Assembly (NCBI RefSeq): GCF_029873635.1
Contig: NC_080421.1
Coordinates: 40,901,120-40,965,119, forward strand
Direction of reading: 5' to 3'
DNA length: 64,000 nt
From: Malania oleifera
Taxonomy: Eukaryota; Streptophyta; Magnoliopsida; Santalales; Ximeniaceae
Below the pieces are notes generated by a model. The model had not been told where the DNA came from. It was given only the letters and a program-made list of their open reading frames with translations, and ran no database searches. The position numbers were made by a program, and so were the translations under genes. Below, piece by piece: positions 53,339 through 64,000 of this stretch. Position 1 is the stretch's first letter, and every line of letters starts with the position of its first letter.

Positions 53339-54449
53339 TTGGACGGTGGGGATTCTATTGTCACAGCTTGTGAGTGTAGTTGCTTTCCATATTCTATCAT
53401 CACAGCTTGTGAGTGTAGCTGCTCTCCATTACACCATGTTGCAATCTCCATGGCTGCCGAATCCACCCTTGTTCCTTTCAAAACCCTCATCCACATGGTT
53501 AAAATCAAACTCTTCTCTTCCAACTGTCTTCTATGGAAGAGTCAATTGCTTCCTCTCTTAGAGATCCAAGAACTTATTGGCCATGTGGATAGAACTCTTG
53601 CACCCCCACCTCGCTTTGATCCCGAGGATTCTCAGACACCAAACATCAAACATGTGGCATAGAAAAATACAGACAAACGTCTCCTTAGCCTTCTCTTGTC
53701 TTCCCCCTCTAAGGAGGCTATTGCTGAAGTAGTGGGTCTCTCCACTTCATTTGAGGTCTGGGTTACCTTGGAGAACACCTTCAGCCTTTTCTCTAAGGCC
53801 CATGAAATCTATCTCAAGGATGATTTGCAACTAATGAAACGCGACACCAAGTCTGTTTCAGAGTTTGCCCAAGCCTTCAAGGCTTTTTGTGCCTAACTTG
53901 ATGCAAATTGGATGACCTGTTGATGACACAAACAAGGTTCACTGGTTCCTTAGAGTTCTCAGCTCGAGATTCTCAAGTTTTTCCATGGCACAAATGGCTC
54001 TCACCCTGTTACCTTGTTGTTCCAACTTGGTGCCCAAAGCCGAGAGCTTTGAGCTTTTTCAAAAATCATTGGAACCTGCTGCGCTACCCACTACGGCGTT
54101 CATTACTACCCATCGCCACCCTGCGAAATCGAACTCGAGGTCCAATTTCTCCTGCACCCAACACGACCGAATTTGTGGCGATGGATGAGGACAAGGGTGA
54201 TTCTCCCCTTGACACCGTTCCCTGCATTAACAAATATGCTGCATAGAAGGTCACTATGCAGATAAATGCAACAAATGGTATGATCACCATGGTCTAACCT
54301 CAGAAGCTTAGCTTGCCAAAGCCCTCACCTTCTCATGTTCCATCTTCGGCTATGAGGTCTTGGATTGGTATTTACATACAGGAGCTTTGGCCCACATGAC
54401 TCCAGCTTAATCCAACTTAGATAAGTCAACTTCTTATACGGGTACATAT
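53339..54449 (+). pseudogene. Copia gag and start of protease, truncated
   Basis: Reads VKIKLFSSNCLLWKSQLLPLL (family: IKLTxxNYLLWKxQ), then RLLSLLLSS, EAIAEVVGLST and LKDDLQLMKRDTKSVSEFAQ (about 53680-53870), all Copia gag blocks. One in-frame stop lies near 53660 and a frameshift near 53900. At 54366-54404 a protease start reads WYLHTGALAHMTP, where the catalytic Asp of DTG is His. It breaks off at about 54449, where another LTR begins. Probably the inner part of the element starting at 42695. Confidence 0.75.
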
Positions 54450-54946
54450 TGCGTTTTTTTTCAGGAACGGTGAAACCGTCGATGGTTATAAGAGCAATCT
54501 ACAAGGGAATTACTCTTTTTCTGAAACCTTTGATGGTTTGGCTGTAATCGTCGACGATTTTGTTTGGCGCAAATAAGGAAATTCGAATCGAGGATCAATA
54601 GATTTTGGGGATTTGGAGGTCTTTCCTCCGAGAGTTGACATAGGAGTGCTTTAGATGGTAAATATGCCTCCTGTGAAAATAGGGTTTGTATAAATACATT
54701 GTATTGTAACCATAATGTAAGCTTGAACAATCTTATAGTGAAAAATTAGTCATTGCTCCTATGGACGTAGGCACATTGTCGAACCACATAAATCTTGTGT
54801 CTTTTGTCTATTGTTTTCCAATTACTCTATGTGTGATTGTGATATTGTGCTTGCTTTATCCGTATATTCATCACTAATTATTTTGCATCAATTGTTCTGG
54901 ATTGATTTGTGTTGTGTGTGCTTTTGCTGTGTGTTCAACTCCAACA
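54450..54946 (+). mobile_element. 5' LTR of a second Copia element
   Basis: Probable start TGCGTTTTTTTTCAGG at 54450 and end CTCCAACA at 54946, directly before PBS TTGGTATCAAAGC (54948-54960). Contains AAACCGTCGATGGTT (54473), a perfect palindrome AATCGTCGACGATT (54546-54559) and TATAAATA (54689-54696). Its partner LTR is outside the window, so the 5' border is tentative. Confidence 0.6.
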
Positions 54947-54972
54947 ATTGGTATCAAAGCGATTGGTTCTCA

Positions 54973-55545
54973 ATGGTTGGGATCTCTTTGGCAAAGTTCA
55001 ATGTTGGTAAGTTCGATGGAATGGGAAATTTCAGGCTTTGGCAGAGGAAGGTGAAGGACGTGTTGGTGCAACAAGGTACGGTGAAGGCACTTTATGGAAA
55101 GAAGTCATACGACGTGGATTACGCAATTAAAAAGAGTTGGAAGCCAAAGTTGTGGCTAGCCGATGATGTGATGTATCACGTCATTCACAAAGAATCGTTA
55201 GCGACAATTTGGCTGCAACTGGAGAGCCGGTACATGTCTAAGTCTTTGTTGAACAAGTTGTATCTTAAGCAACTACTTTACGAGCTTAATATGGAAGAGG
55301 GTGTGGATTTGAATCAACACATCAACGTATTCAATCAGATCATCAGCGATTTGAAACGAGCTGATGTGAGGTTTGAGGATGAAGAAAAAGCGCTAATGCT
55401 GTTGAATTCCTTGCCTACGTCTCCAACATATGAGAATTTGGTTATGACTCTAACTTGGGGAAAAAAAACCCTAAAGTTAGAGGATATCATGAGTTCCCTG
55501 TTGAGTTTCCATCGAAGGAATAAGGTTAGCAACGATAATACTTAA
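54973..55545 (+). pseudogene. Copia gag, open frame of about 190 codons
   Basis: ATG at 54973 follows the PBS. The frame reads FNVGKFDGMGNFRLWQRKVKD, ADDVMYHVIHKESLATIWLQL and MSKSLLNKLYLKQLLYELNM, the Copia UBN2/gag pattern (KFDGxNFxxWxxxMxD ... LxxxL). The frame stops at 55545 just before the degenerate zinc knuckle (55640-55690), where Cys residues are replaced. This is the least damaged coding part of the element. The conserved N-terminal context favours 54973 over the upstream ATG at 54811, which lies in the LTR. Confidence 0.75.
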
Positions 55546-55559
55546 AGCGAAGGGCTCGT

Positions 55560-58043
55560 GGTGAAGGATAATCAAGATCATGGGAAAGGCAAGTCTTGAG
55601 CTGGATAGAACAACCATAACGCTTGGTCCAAATCCAGGAAGAGGAAGGATGTGCAGTGTTTTAAGTCTAGTAAAAAGGGCACATAAAACCTGAGTGTCTA
55701 GAGAGGATGAAAGGGAATGCTGAAAATAAAAAAGGGTCATGAAACACAGTGAATGTAATAAAATAAGGAGACTTTGGAAGCAGTGATGTTGATATACTCT
55801 CAATTTCATCTGGATTGGATGAATTCTTAGATGCTTGGATCTTGGACTTGGCGTGTTCTTATCATATGATGCCCAACAAGGACTAGTTCACTACGTATAG
55901 ATTGGTGAGTTCTTCTTCCGTTTTGATGGGGAACGATGATGCGTGCAAAGTGATCAGGATGGGGAATATTAGAATCAAGATATAAGATGGTGTGGTGAGG
56001 ACATTGTGTGATGTAAGGCATATACTAGAGTTAAGGAAGAATCTGGTTTCGTTAGGCACCTTAGATTGTAACAGCTTTAGTTACAAATTTGAAGGTGGGG
56101 TAATGAGGTGAGCAAGGGCGTTTTGACCATGATGAAGGGGAAGAGAGTGCCGGGAAGTATATATATATATATATATACGCTGCTAGGTACAACAGTTGTA
56201 GGTGGAGCTATAGCCGTAGAGTCTGAGTCTAAGAGTACTATTTTGTGGTATATGCAGTTAGGGCATATGCGTGAGTGTGAGATGAAGGAATTTCACAAGA
56301 GAAATATTTTGAAGGGTGTAAAATCATGTAAGCTATATTTCTGCAAGTGTCATGTACTTTGGAAGTAGAATAGAGTTTAGTTTATGGAAGCCATGCACAA
56401 AACATAGGGATTACTGGACTATGTTCATACAAATATTTGGGGGCCGGTAAGAGCGGCATCACAAGAGGAACATGTGTACTTCGTGAGTCTCATCGATAAC
56501 TACTCATGTAAGGTCTAGGTGTACTTCATGCAGCACAAGTTTGAGATGTTTGGCAAGTTTAAATTGTGGAAAGCTAAGGTGAAGAACCAGACCAGGAGGA
56601 AGATAAAGTGCCTCAGGTCAGACAACAACATCGAGTACACAAATTTGGGTTTTAGAGAGTTTTATGAGCAGCATGGTATAAGGAGACACTTTTCAGTATG
56701 CTAGACACCACAAGAAAATGGTGTGGCGAAGAGGATGAACCGAACCCTAGTTGAAAGGGCTCAGTGTCTCAGGTTTAATGCTGGACTTGCAATGAATTTC
56801 TAGGCCGAGGGGGTGAGTATGACTTGTCTCTTGGTTAATAGATCACCAAAGCATCACATGATGGGAAAGTTGCTAAGGAGGTGTGGACAGATAACAAGGT
56901 AGACTACTCTGGGTTGAGAGTATTTGGGTGTCTAGCCTATGCGTACATTCCTTTTGAGGAGAGATCAAAGCTTGATGCGAAGTCTATACGGGGTGGATCT
57001 TTCTGGGGTATCAGAATGGTATGAAAGGGTTCATGTTGTGGGATCTAGTGGAAAACAAGGTGATGATTAGTAGATATGTGGTTTTTAATAAGAAAGCCAT
57101 GTTACGACGTACTCAGAAAGAAGAAGAGAAATAGGTTCCAGAAAACTATAGCAGTAATAGACATGTGGTTCAGGTGAAGTTGGGGACTTAGGGTAGAAAT
57201 GCAGGGGGTTCTAGCTTGAGAGATCAGATGGCAGTGCAGGTGGAGTAAAAAACTTAGGGTGGATATGATGATGATGTTCAGATCACAGGGAGTTCTAGCT
57301 CAGGCGACCAGCAGTCGTTGCGCAGTATAGCTATAGATAGGAAAAAAATGCATTGTCAGGCCACCCCTCGGGTATGGTTTTGACGATCTAGTGTCTTATG
57401 CCTTTGTCACTAGTAGCAGGTATCCTACTTCATTTTAGGAGGCCGTGCACATCTAGGAGAAAGGTAATTGGATGAGCAAAATGATGGAGGAGATGTAATC
57501 ACTACATAAGAAAAGGAATACTTGCAAAGGAAGAGAGTTGACTATGATGAGATCTTCTCCCTTGTAGTTAGACACACTTCCATCAAGGTAGTGTTGGGAC
57601 TGGTGGCACAACACAATATGCATCTAGAGCAGATGGATATAAAGACGACATTCCTCCATGCTGATATGGAGAAGCTAATTTACATGACATAACCAGAAGG
57701 GTTTGGCTAACTTGGACAAGAGCACTTAGTTTGTAAAGTGAAGAAGTCACTTATGGACTTAAGTAGTCTCCAAGGCAGTGGTACAAACAATTTGATGTCT
57801 ATATGATCCGTATCGACTAGAGGAGGTGTGAGTACGGTTGCTGCGTCTATGTGAGGAGTCTTGATGATGGGTCCCTCATATTTCTATTGCTTTATATAAG
57901 CAACATGCTAATTGCTGCTAAAGACATGACCGAAGTGAATCAATTGAAGACTCTATTGGGAAAAGAGTTCAACATGAAAGACTTGGGTGCAACCAAAAGG
58001 ATACTTGGCATGAAGATTCGCAAAGATAGAGCTGCAGGGAGAC
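55560..58043 (+). pseudogene. Copia pol remnant: protease, integrase, RT (with stops)
   Basis: In order: zinc knuckle remnant (CFKSSKKGT, 55655), protease-like AWILDLACSYHMMP (55832; the DSA/DTG position reads DLA), pre-integrase LGHMRECEMKEFHKRN (56248), integrase IWGPVRAAS (56430), RSDNNIEYTNLGFREFYEQHG (56620) and PQENGVAKRMNRTL (56708), and RT YDEIFSLVVRHTSIKVVLGL (57540) and MDIKTTFLHADMEK (57633). The YVDD box reads YISN (57892), losing both Asp. Then NQLKTLLGKEFNMKDLG and KIRKDRAAGR. Many in-frame stops. Dead element, cut at 58043 by a solo LTR. Confidence 0.8.
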
Positions 58044-59003
58044 TGTTGGAATTGGTGTGATCCCAAGAGGGAGGGGGGGTGAATTGGGTTTCAAAAACCT
58101 TTTGGCTAAATTAAACTTTTACGCCGATTTACCACATATCATATCCCATTTTCGTAATACAAACATGTATGTAAAATAATTAAACTATGAGTGCAAGCAT
58201 ACACGTGTGCAGTATATCTCATTTAATTTAAATGTGTACATGCAAATAATTGTAACAATGAATAAACAAGAATACGCATATAGAATTTTAAGTGCAAAAA
58301 TTTAAATGAGATAGAGAGAGAGTGACACACAGATTTTTTATCGAGGTTCAGCCAAACCAGCCTACGACTTCGCCTTGGGCATACCCCCTAAGGATTACAC
58401 TATCCTTGCTTATTTAAACGGGCGGAGTAGAAGCCGTTATAACCTCTCTTTACGGGGCAAGGTAAATCCTAGTTCAATTACCAGGTTGAGCCTAGTTGGT
58501 CTCTCTTATGGGGTGGAGACTCCCCAGTTCAATTTACAGGGCTGAACCGAACCTATCTCCTTTATGGGGCGGAGACGCCCCTGTTCAATTAACGGGTTAA
58601 ACCCAATCGGTCTCATTTACGGGGTTGAGACTCCCCAGTTCAATTTACGGGTTGAACCTAACTAGTCTCACTTACAGGGCTGAGACTCCCTAGTTCAATT
58701 ATCAGGTTGAACCCAACCGGTACATGAAAAACATTTTGTACATTTAAACATACTTCTAAATACAAGTAGAGATGTACATCATTAAAAGCTCTAAAACATA
58801 CACTCTAATATGATATAAGTTATGTTCAGTAGAGAAAATGTGTTTTCTCAAAACAATATTTTCATTCTTTGAGAAATGATGTGTATGATAAAATACTCAA
58901 AGATATGACCCTAATAAAATTTTCTCCTAAAAATATATTTCAATAAAAATATAAGAGAACCTAGGGTTGGCTTTTCAAATAATTTTTGCACAAATAATAT
59001 ATA

Positions 59004-59037
<34 letters not shown>

Positions 59038-60356
59038 AAATATGTTCTCTAGCAAAGATTTTTGTAAATAAAAAATATTTGGAGAATATGGGAGTTAGAC
59101 TCAATAATATTTGTACAATAAATAATTTCTCCCAAGAATGTTTATCAAATGAAATAACCGAGAGAAACCAAAGTTATACTCTCAAAAAATGATTTTCAAA
59201 AATAAATAAAAAGTGAGAGTATATGCATGTGAATATAAAAATAAATTCCCAAAATAAATATACTCTCTTCCAAAGTGATTTTGAAATAAGTGAATGGAAA
59301 GAGAGTTGGAGAGTATTGTTTAAAAGATTTTGCCCCAAAAGAATAATTTTAGTAATAAAAATTGATTTGAGGGAACTTTGATTAACAAGGGTTAGAGAGA
59401 ATTTGGAGTTAAATCAAAGTTGTTAATTTGAGTTATGGAGGGAGTATTTATAGATTTTCAGGAAATCTGATCGTTGAGGGACACGCTCGTCATTTTGAAA
59501 ATGTTTAAGTGAAAAATTAATGACGATTAGCGGTTAAAAAATAAGCCAACCAGAGAGGTTCGGTCAACCAAGGACAAGGTTCAGTCGACCACTTTTATAA
59601 GTTCGGTTGACCAAGGCAAATTTGAACTATAGGTTTGGTCAACCATATTAGGGTGTTTCTGAACCCTTCGTGGGTTTGGTCGACCAAGGCAAAGGTTGGT
59701 TGACCATTCATATAGATTCGGTCGATCAAGGCCAATTTGAACTACAAGGTTTGGTCAATCAAGTAGTTGGGGTGTTAGAGGTTGATGGTTTGGTCGACCG
59801 AGGATGGTGCATTCAATTCAGTATGGTCGACCGAGCGAAGTCAACATGTTGACTTTTGACTTGTTCGGTCGACCGAGGCATTTATACTGCCAAGGGTTCG
59901 GTCGATCGGAATTTTAAATTAAGACATGTTTTTACCCCAATTTAAACCCTAAGGACATTTCAAAACCTTAGTATGATGTTAGCTTTCATGAAAAAGGTTT
60001 TTAATGAAAAATACAATGTCTTAAGATCTGTCTATGACCTTTGGTTCCCTACGGTCTGTCTATGGTTTTGTTTGAGCATTCAAATCATATAATGCAAGAT
60101 GTATGCATTATTGTAGACCAAATTCTAAAAATAGAACTTAAATGCATTACAAGAATAAACAATAAATGTCTTCTTCTTCTTCTTTTGCTCTTCTGACTTC
60201 ATGGAATGCGCCTGATCATATAGGCTTTTAGTCCTGCAAGCTTCCATTGTCATTTAAATATGTTAAATTAATGGACCTATTCACATACTAAATACATACA
60301 TAAGAAACGTGTGCTTTGTCAGGATCAAAACAAGGATTAGACTCAAAAAGCCAACA
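58044..60356 (-). mobile_element. Solo LTR 2, 2,313 bp, target duplication GAGAC
   Basis: Borders TGTTGGAATT and AAGCCAACA, flanked by perfect GAGAC (58039-58043 and 60357-60361), inside the RT coding sequence of the host Copia. The host frame reads across the duplication on both sides. No internal genes. TATAAATA on the minus strand (59445-59452) and a pyrimidine tail at the 58070 end set antisense orientation. GGTCGACCGA-type motifs fill 59550-59905, upstream of that TATA. It shares start, tail and motif style with solo LTR 1. Confidence 0.88.
58989..59034. repeat. (TA)n microsatellite in solo LTR 2
   Basis: Near-pure TA dinucleotides. Another (TA)n run lies at 56158-56177. Confidence 0.85.
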
Positions 60357-60361
60357 GAGAC

Positions 60362-60671
60362 TATGGTTATCTCAGAGTGATAATATGGAGAAGGTGCTGG
60401 AGCGGTTTAGCATGGCAGATGCTAAACCGGTGAGCACACTGTTTGTGAGTCATTTAAGGAAGTCTACCGCCCAATGCCTTAAGATGGATGATGAGGTCCG
60501 TGACATGTCGAAGGTCTCTTATGCCAGTGCAGGGGGGCATTTGATGTATGCCATGGTATATACGAGGCTAGATCTGGAACAGGCTGTCAGCGTGGTGAGC
60601 AAGTTCTTTTCGAATTTGCATCGACAACATTGGGATGTCATCAAGTGGATTCTCAAGTACTTAAGGGGTAC
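60362..60671 (+). pseudogene. Copia RT C-terminal part after solo LTR 2
   Basis: Reads WLSQSDNMEKVLERFSMADA, then SYASAGGHLMYAMVYTRLDL and HWDVIKWILKYLRGT, the standard segment between Copia RT and RNase H. It continues the frame cut at 58043. It is itself cut at 60671 by the Gypsy LTR, and the rest of the element must lie beyond the window. Confidence 0.8.
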
Positions 60672-62842
60672 TGTAGTAACCCGAACTTGGAAAATAAAAG
60701 GAAATAAATATAAAAGAGAGAAATAAAGGAAAATCAAAGGAAAGTAAGGAGTTTGGTTTGGCAGGAACCAAATCGTAGATGGTTTCAGAGAGGGTGAGAA
60801 AAATCATCGATGATTTTCAGTCAATTGGGCGAGTCAACTGCCAAACCATTGACGGTTTTGTCAAGCTCAAGAAAACCGTCGATGGTTTTCTTGCAAGAAA
60901 ACTATCGAGAGTGATTTAAGAAGGTTTTCATTTGGCAAATGGCCAAACTGTCGATGGTTTCGGGAAAACCGTCGACGGTTTTCTCCTGGGCCTGCTTACC
61001 TATAAATAGAGGAAGGCTCATTTTTTTTAGAAAATTCAAACTCCCTCTCTTCTCTCTACTAGGGTTTCAAATTTTAAGGGTTTTCTCAAGTTTCTCTTGC
61101 TCTCCTAAGGATACTCGGAATACATGCATACGCTCCGGGCATGATTCTTTCGTTCCAGCTCGTAGGAGCTTATTTTCAGTCGGTTTGGGAAAAGCTAGGG
61201 TTTCAGTTTTTTAGCGTCTTAGGTCATTTTTTTGGAAACAGAAAATGGGATTACATTATGTATGCTAATCTCATGAGTTCTACCAGATTGAAAATTTAAG
61301 ATATGTTATATGGATATAGTTACGACTTTTTTAGGGTTTTTGAGCTTAGGGTTCTGTTAACCGATGTTATTTTCAAAACCAACCGATGAAATTCGATTAT
61401 GATATTTTTGGATTAAAGTACTGGGTTTTCTAAACATTTTCACCTGTTGGAATTTGTGATTTCAAACCTTAGGCGAGTTTAATATGAACCAAAGGCAGTA
61501 GGGTTGATTGTCTTCAATTCTCCTTTACTTACTTATGTATCTATATTTTTAGTAAAATAACAACTTAGAGATACTCATTCCCCTATTTTTAGTACAATAT
61601 TTATTCTCTTAAGCAGTTGTGTATTTATGAATTATCTGATGAAAAATTGTGGCATGAGTACAATTTTCAATTGGCATAAATGAGCAAGTTTTGTGTAATA
61701 CTGATATGATATGACGACTATATGCCGATATGTAATATGTCGGCTAGATGTCGAGTTTATGATATGTCGGTGTTTACTGATACAATTTATGACATATATG
61801 ATATGCTGGTTTTTACTGAGACAATATACAACAAATATTTTACAGAACTACAAACAGCTATTGTTTTATTTAGTTTCATGAAAATGAATTATGATTTCAG
61901 TTTTATACGATGTAAATTGTCATATATGACTGTATAACCCTATTGATATGATGTTATGTTATAAGCATGGTACCGTAACTTTATATATATTGTAGGGGTG
62001 CAACCACACGTCTGAGATAGAGTGTGGATATGGGAAAGGCGACTGGTGGCCTAGGTAAAGTACTCCCCAACGTAGAAATTCTGGGGCTCCATCCGATGTA
62101 GTAATTTCGGGTGACTCTGTCTTCGGGCATAGGGTAGGCACCATTGTACTACTTTATGTTTGACTTAGCTATAGTCGGTCAGCTATATGCTAGGTCTAGC
62201 CTCCGGGCCACACATCTCGTCATAGGGGGAAGCATATCGTATGTTATGATTAGCGTGACGACGCTAAGTCAGCAATACAAGTTGTATCTTCCAGGCATGG
62301 ACATATTTACTATAGAAAGGACTATATTGAGCTAGCAGCATGTATTTTTAGATATACAGTTCAGTATAGTTTTTAAAATTCCAGTTAAATGTATTTAAAG
62401 GTTATCAATAATATGTTTACATGAAATCTCATGTTGATCACACACTGATGATAATATAATTCATCTTACTGAGAGATGTCTCACCCTATCATACAATTCA
62501 TGTTTCAGGTCCTTCGAGGGATCGAGTTTAGCATACCACCAAGCCGATTTTAATCGTTGTTTGGTTTGTTTGAGCTAGTGAGTCATAGATAGTAGCTATG
62601 TTCCTTTTTGGGGTTGTAATAACGGAGTATGGACGTATGTATGTATGTATATTTGGAATCAATTAGATACTCTGGTAACTTTTTAGAGGATGTATGTTTT
62701 TCTACTGTGTATGTTTATGCAGATTAGTATGGAACACCCGTTCCCCTTATTTGGGCGAGTTGTATATGTATGGTATCAGAGGAATGTATGTTATGTATAT
62801 TTAGTAGCACTCCGGGCCCACCTAGAGGGTCGTGGCGTTACA
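60672..62842 (+). mobile_element. 5' LTR of a Gypsy element, 2,171 bp
   Basis: Starts TGTAGTAACCCGAAC and ends GGCGTTACA (near-inverted TGTA-AC/GTTACA borders). It is followed by PBS TTGGTGTCAGAGC (62844-62856). A TCGA-palindrome array (60770-60982) ends with the 18-bp perfect palindrome AAAACCGTCGACGGTTTT (60965-60982), 18 bp before TATAAATAGAGG (61001). GGTAC (60667-60671) would be the left target duplication; the right one lies outside. A (GTAT)n run is at 62633-62650. Confidence 0.8.
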
Positions 62843-63224
62843 GTTGGTGTCAGAGCTAACTAAGTTGTTAGGTCTTGTAGACTTGGTTGGACAAGATTAG
62901 GAGGTCATACCAGAGTATAAGATGATAAGAATGGGTAAAATAGGAATGTTGAGTTTTGCTTCATAATCCTGGAGGCAGAAATTCCATTGGCGGACTTCTC
63001 TGCTTTTATGGATCAGTTGACGGGTTCAGAAAATCAAGGCAATCCATTGACGATTTTGTTTTTGAGCGGAGAGATGGAACTTAAGCTAGAATGGGAGTAA
63101 TAAGTTGGTGTAGTGTGTCGTCATTAGGGATGTTAAGTTGTTAAAGTAAGTCTTATGGTATTGTAGTTGTAGCAGATATGTAGGGTACCAAGATTTTAAC
63201 AACTTTCTCAGTTGTTTCTTTAGG

Positions 63225-64000
63225 ATGGAGTCTAGGGACAATATTGCTAATGCCGGAGGGAGTAGCAATGAGGGGCTGGCCATGAAGCTGGCAGTGACAC
63301 TACGGAGGTACTTTGAGACTTTGCCTAATAGTTTATAGTAGAGGTTATGCAGAATTCTAGAGGGCAGGACTGTCCCATGACTGAGCTGGGAGGTCCTACT
63401 GATTAGTTCATTCGACTGAAGCCTCCTACCTTCATAGGGAGTACAGACCTGATCCATGCGGAGAACTGGATTTGGGAAATTGAGAAGATCTTGGTCGTTC
63501 TACGATGCATAGATGAACAGAATGTGCTCTATGCGACATTTAAGTTGATTGGAGAAGCCGAGAGGTGGTGGGAATCAGTAAGGATGCTGGAGAAGCAGAG
63601 AATGACACTAGCGGCGATAACGTGGAGCCACTTCAAAGCGGTGTTCTTTGAGTGGTACTTTTTAGCCTCTGTTAGGAATGCAAAGATGGAGGAGTTCATG
63701 AGCCTAACTCAAAGGTAGCTGACAGTTCAACAGTACACCGCCCAATTCATGGAGCTATCTCTCTTTGCTTCTTTTATGGTACCGAATGAGGCGAGGAAAG
63801 CTTGGAAGTTTAAGAGGGGTTTGAAGAAGAAAATCTTGAAGCAGGTGGCGATACTGCAGATTCAGGACTTCGCTACTTTGGTGGATAAAGCCACTATGGC
63901 AGAAGAGAGCCTATAGGAAGATATAGAGGTCCAAAACCCAAAGAAGAGGCCGACGCCTTCCAGTTATTACTCAGGTGCGAGGCAGGGTTCTTGGAAGAAA
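63225..64000 (+). pseudogene. Gypsy gag, partial (runs off the window), with stops
   Basis: ATG at 63225 opens a frame that soon hits stops (near 63337). In shifted frames the Ty3/Gypsy gag core is clear: [17 protein letters not shown] (63538), [14 protein letters not shown] (63620), FMSLTQR, a TAG at 63716-63718, then QQYTAQFMELSLFA, EARKAWKFKRGLKKKI and LVDKATMAEESL (to about 63914). These match the plant Gypsy Retrotrans_gag order. The reading frame is decayed, so the copy is not functional for gag. Later domains lie outside the window. Confidence 0.8.

Noticed and set aside
59670..59852. Open frame of 60 codons in solo LTR 2
   Set aside because: Encoded by the TCGA-palindrome array itself; repetitive and without homology.

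Overview
The window is nuclear DNA of a flowering plant: AT-rich, with GT-AG introns, a plant-type casein kinase 1-like gene, and nested plant Copia, Gypsy, LINE, SINE, TRIM and MULE-like elements. The long introns and heavy transposon load suggest a large, repeat-rich genome. The species cannot be named from the sequence. No prokaryotic features (operons, CRISPR, IS elements) are present.

Only one intact protein-coding gene is visible: a casein kinase 1-like (CKL) Ser/Thr kinase on the + strand, with start codon at 12577 and stop at 40033. I could assemble 14 coding exons joined by GT-AG introns into one open frame of 460 codons including the stop (459 aa). Catalytic motifs, activation-segment motifs and the plant-CKL C-terminal motif are all intact. 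The gene covers 27.5 kb because introns 5 (11.3 kb), 6 (5.7 kb) and 9 (6.2 kb) are filled with transposon debris.

Layout. 1-11.5 kb: no gene; decayed LTR-element sequence (a GC-richer block at 3.7-6.7 kb with a 5S-rRNA-like box and a GGCCCACAC repeat array) and AT-rich tandem repeats. 11.5-12.6 kb: promoter and 5' UTR of the kinase. 12.6-40.0 kb: the kinase. Intron 5 holds an antisense Copia remnant broken by LINE pieces and a TIR element, plus a second TIR element with a 9-bp target duplication. Intron 6 holds a tiny TRIM, an antisense LTR-element remnant and a MULE-like TIR element. Intron 9 holds LINE debris and an inverted second copy of that TIR element, itself broken by an Au-SINE fragment and another TIR element. 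40.0-42.7 kb: 3' flank. 42.7-64.0 kb: a nest of LTR retrotransposons: a short-LTR Copia split by a gag-only element (LTRs at 43375-45100 and 49496-53328), a third Copia with a decayed pol (from about 54450), two solo LTRs with perfect 5-bp target duplications (49638-51695 and 58044-60356), and a Gypsy element that starts at 60672 and runs out of the window.

The two most interesting signals are (1) inverted copies of one TIR element flanking kinase exons 7-9, a geometry that could favour a 211-nt circular RNA or exon skipping, and (2) iterated CpG-rich palindromes centred on TCGA/GTCGAC, placed just upstream of the TATA box in several LTRs of different families. Both are inferences from sequence pattern and need computation or RNA data.
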